DNA from: Ptychodera flava | Taxonomy: Eukaryota; Hemichordata; Enteropneusta; Ptychoderidae | DNA: 64,000 nt | Direction of reading: 5' to 3' | NCBI RefSeq assembly: GCF_041260155.1 | Contig: NC_091931.1 | Location: 22,709,654 to 22,773,653 of the forward strand | In this document: one piece after another, positions 60,801 to 64,000 of the stretch | How the letters are laid out: each line of letters opens with the position of its first letter | How positions within the stretch are numbered: position 1 is the first letter of the stretch | Notes under the pieces: model-generated | Seen by the model: only the letters and a program-made list of their open reading frames with translations | What the model was told of the DNA's origin: nothing | Databases searched by the model: none | Position numbers and translations under genes: made by a program

Positions 60801-62800
60801 CCCGCTATCTCTCCGCATCTCACCTTTGATGTAGGTGGAGGCGGCCTGGTGGCTCTCAAGTCCATCGTGAGTTTCCATCAAGCGAAAAATTTGCATAGCC
60901 GCCATCGCCAAGACGGATGCACCCAGTATGTAAATGTAGTAAGCATCTAAGTGCCAGAACTGAAGCTCCTTCTCGTGGCCAACGGCGGTGTTGTTGTACT
61001 GTTTGAATGCAAATGTCAGCGGCAACACAGCTCCGACAACCACGTGGAATATGCCGTACAGCTGGCTAAATGCAACACTCGTACGTGACCTGTAATGATC
61101 AGCGTTTAAAATTCATTATCCCTTGACATAGGTCATATTGTCACCTGGACCAATAAAGTTGTCTGAGAAATATTTTTTTGTTCTAAAGATAATATCAAAT
61201 TGCCATCTTGTTTTAAATAATTCCAACAAAATATTAATTTTTAGTTGCAAAAAATCCACGAGCAGTTGCCTCCCCTGTCCCACTCCACATTCTCTCCCCC
61301 ACGCGACCCCTGTCCCACCCCACATTCTCCCCACGCGACCGATAAGAGAGTGGCCATTATTTGTGAGACGGTGCACTTACTCATTTACGAAAAGTGAAAG
61401 ATCAGCTATTTCTGAGAATCCATAGTGAATGCTTGTCCGTAGAGACGGAAAGAGGCCTTGAACGAAACCCTATATCGACTATGTCAGGAGAAAGGCCATC
61501 ATAAACGCTGCAGCTGACGGCGGCGCGTCTGTTTTTTGTGCTTAAAGTATGCAGAAGACAGGTGATTGAAAAATTGCACCGAATATCTCCCATTTTTGCA
61601 TCGTAAAATCGTTCAAGCCACATGCGATTATGAAACCTGTAGGTTTGCAACCCACGGTGGGCCTCTGGAAATTCCAACATCTCTTTGATCCCATGACATT
61701 CATTAATCTCAGAAGAAGGTAAACACATCATGGCGTTCAAGCGAAGAAATAAAACTATGCAAAACGTGGCAATGAGTATAATTTCACCAAAGTGCTGTCA
61801 AAGACTACCAAGTCTGTGGCCTGATCAACAATCGTTTGCACGGTGGTTCAGTACGCGACGGATGGCCTCCGTAACATAGAAAAAATGCATTTTATTTTCT
61901 ACGTCACAGCGGCTGTCCTCAGGCAACAGTGACTTAACCAACTCTCTTTCATGATCAGGTTTTCTTTCGCACTCCCTTGTAAACTCACACTATATTGTCT
62001 TTTCCGGGTAACAGAGCACAGAAATTGTACTTGACTGACCTATATTTTCCGGGGTCATGTTACAGGAAGCACATTTTTGCTTTGAATTTGACACAAGGTC
62101 TCGATAAAACAATTGAATTGCACTAACGATAATGGATTGACTCAGCAGCAGATGAAAGTTTGAAAATCTTTCGTAGAGGAGTACACCCAGTCTGACGCCC
62201 ACCAGCAAAATCACGCGGAACTAAATTTCAGTACGAAACTAACTCAATATATCAACCGCCTCGATCGTGATAAGTTCCATCAAGGGGCGCAAAAATAGAC
62301 ATTTGGGAACGGGAACGGCTTGGTGTTGTTTTGAACACAAATTCAGAAAATTGATATTGATATTGAATGGTGTTAAAGAAGATGTGAATTATTTTATAAT
62401 GAATGCAAATGTTGCAGGTCTCAGGGAAAGTACGTCAGGGCTTGTTTCTTTAACATTAGAAATATTCAAACCACACACATGCGTAAAATGTAACCCGGCG
62501 AGTTAATTTCGCACACTGTCGCGGTGTATCTCTGTCAGTGACGTCAAGCCTGTTTTCTCGACTATGCAAAACAGCTACGAACAAATACGATGCCTCGATG
62601 GCAAGTATTAAAACAAATCCACGCTGGTTGTCATTTTGTTTAACCTCCGTGCACGCACTCTTCCTTAAAACTGATCAAAACCCTGACAATGTGAAGTCTG
62701 GAATCCAGGGCCGAGCTCACAATACTCACCTGTGCGCAGTGTTCGGCACAGCTCCGTATGTCTGCATCGGTATAGCTTGGTACCCGGCTCGGCCACTCAT
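57809..62800 (-). CDS. OTOP: Otopetrin-family proton channel, copy B
   Basis: Second 12-helix otopetrin. Exons in reading order: 62800-62730, 61089-60824, 60225-60018, 59318-59131, 58659-57809. The phase closes to 527 residues. The amino end MSGRAGYQAIPMQTY resembles the GYQAI segment of copy A. Exon 2 is 266 bases in both copies and intron phases are the same, so they arose by duplication of the whole gene. Marks: VAFSQLYGIFHVVVGAVLP, GAALFGACGIL, LFILLLWLFVCAH, MLLWAACMSCW, EFYLIMSGFMYVMYGNIG, TNFMFWWTNIYEL and the end IYFRFHSCVLYLEIW. The loop in exon 4 has NSS and NRT glycosylation sites; the exon 3 loop has His-rich HGHGDHD, absent from copy A, which could matter for extracellular pH or metal sensing (inference). 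No retroelement lies in its introns. Confidence 0.93.
59441..59803 (+). mobile_element. M1 element copy in an otopetrin B intron
   Basis: Starts AAGGTACTAGAGTGTGCGCC and ends 'ccgagccgcgttccac'. The body is typical ('gtagatcagaaaagaattgt'). Confidence 0.78.
61268..61345. repeat. Two direct copies of a 40-base C-rich unit
   Basis: 'cctgtcccac...cacattctc...cacgcgacc' occurs twice in tandem in the first intron of otopetrin B. Confidence 0.75.
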
Positions 62801-64000
62801 ATTGTCACGTTGAACTCTCAGTTGACAAAAACTAGGTTTCTTCAAAGTGATGGAATGGCGGACAGTGAGTAGTGTCCTCCGAAATAAAACATTTCACGAG
62901 TAGTCCTGATAATAGCGAATATCCGATGGGTCGGGCTCCTGTAGGTTCCTGATCACGACTCAAACAGTACTCAATGATTGCCGCGTGCAAACTGAAACTG
63001 TTCAAATTCACAGATTATTTTGCATCTCGAGAGGTCTCACGCCACACGTGCACGACTGACAACATTAACAGAAATCTGGTCGCATTACCGGGTGATGAAT
63101 GCCCCAGTTATCGTGACACTGTTCGTGCACAGTAGATACCTATAGGCGGACCTTGCATAAAACAACTCGGAAACCCTTTACGTCTTCACGCACTGCATAC
63201 CGAAGAAAGGTGACAGGCAAATTAATAAGACATTTGTGACAAATTTTCCGCGTTCCTGATTTTCAACAATTGTGGCTGTTGATGTATGGATTTTAACCTC
63301 TTCAACTTAACTGTGCATCGGCAAATATGAAAATGATTTCGGCGAAGCAACGAACGACAATATTTAATCACAGGCAATGATTCATCGCGTGGCTATTTAT
63401 AGTTCAGTGGGAATTTACGCGAAGTCTTCATTCGTCACCGGATAGCTCAGCGCGGTGGATGGAATCACATCAGATGAAAGACATTCTATTGCCTTCGTAT
63501 ACAGCTTATCATAATGACCAGAGAATCAAACATATGCACTCAAAGGATCTCTTCAGAGCGGCATGTGTTTAATAACAATAACAATAAGAGATGAGGTGGC
63601 ATAATGTACCGACGCATGCGCGATGAACCATTCTTCATGAAATAGAGTGAGGCACACACTACACTGCCCACGGAGCCTTTCTGACCTACTTCCCGATGCA
63701 GCAGCTTTGCAGAAGTAATCTTAATGATGTGTTAATATTCATTACTTTCGTAACGAATGTTGATAATAGAAGCCATGTTTATAACATGTCACGTTTGAAT
63801 AGAAACACTACCTCGGATCGAAGAAGGAAACGCTTGAGCTAGATGACTGTATAATGCTAAATTGGGGCCCCGGAGGAGGCATTTAAGTCAAACGATCGAC
63901 CTGTTTTAATATTAAAATACTCATGCTAAAAGTCGGGCATAAGTTATGCATGCAATATGGAGAGGTTTCTTATTTTGCTATTTAAAACACGGGAAATTCC
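62801..64000. other. Upstream flank of otopetrin B
   Basis: Should contain the 5' untranslated region and promoter of otopetrin B (minus strand). I see no clear TATA box, initiator or known motif that decides a start site, and no other gene. Confidence 0.5.

Noticed and set aside
63433..63460. Possible tRNA gene (TAGCTCAGCGCGG looks like an A box)
   Set aside because: No B box or T arm follows at the right distance and no cloverleaf can be drawn.

Overview
The window is genomic DNA from an animal. Evidence is many short exons with GT-AG introns, one minor-class AT-AC intron, dense terminal-inverted-repeat (TIR) elements and microsatellites, and a Gmr1-type LTR retrotransposon. From memory, that retroelement group was described mainly from deuterostomes, so an invertebrate deuterostome (cephalochordate, hemichordate or echinoderm grade) is the best guess. 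I cannot fix the species. Layout: (1) 868-12654, plus strand: 14 exons of IK (RED), a spliceosome protein; its 5' exons lie left of the window. (2) 12655-21475: gene-free and full of TIR elements. (3) 21520-32371, plus strand: a 12-exon, 1,012-residue gene with an SPRY domain, one Neuralized (NHR) domain, ARM/HEAT-like repeats, a Cys motif and a NEURL4-like C-terminus. A decayed copy of its last exon lies just downstream. (4) 36884-48548, minus strand: a five-exon otopetrin proton-channel gene. Its last intron holds a 6.2 kb LTR retrotransposon inserted into a 120-bp minisatellite. (5) 48549-57808: gene-free repeats. (6) 57809-62800, minus strand: a second otopetrin with the same exon plan. 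(7) 62801-64000: upstream flank of that gene. All four coding models were built by hand. Splice sites and reading phase close across every exon: 372 residues of IK in the window, 1,012 for the NEURL4-like gene, and 527 for each otopetrin. I see no shared pathway between the genes; only the two otopetrins are related to each other. The most notable points are the textbook U12-type AT-AC intron inside a spliceosome gene, the integrase-before-reverse-transcriptase order of the retroelement, the domain combination of the NEURL4-like protein, and a family of about 345-bp TIR elements with about 13 copies, one of which carries a second palindromic element.
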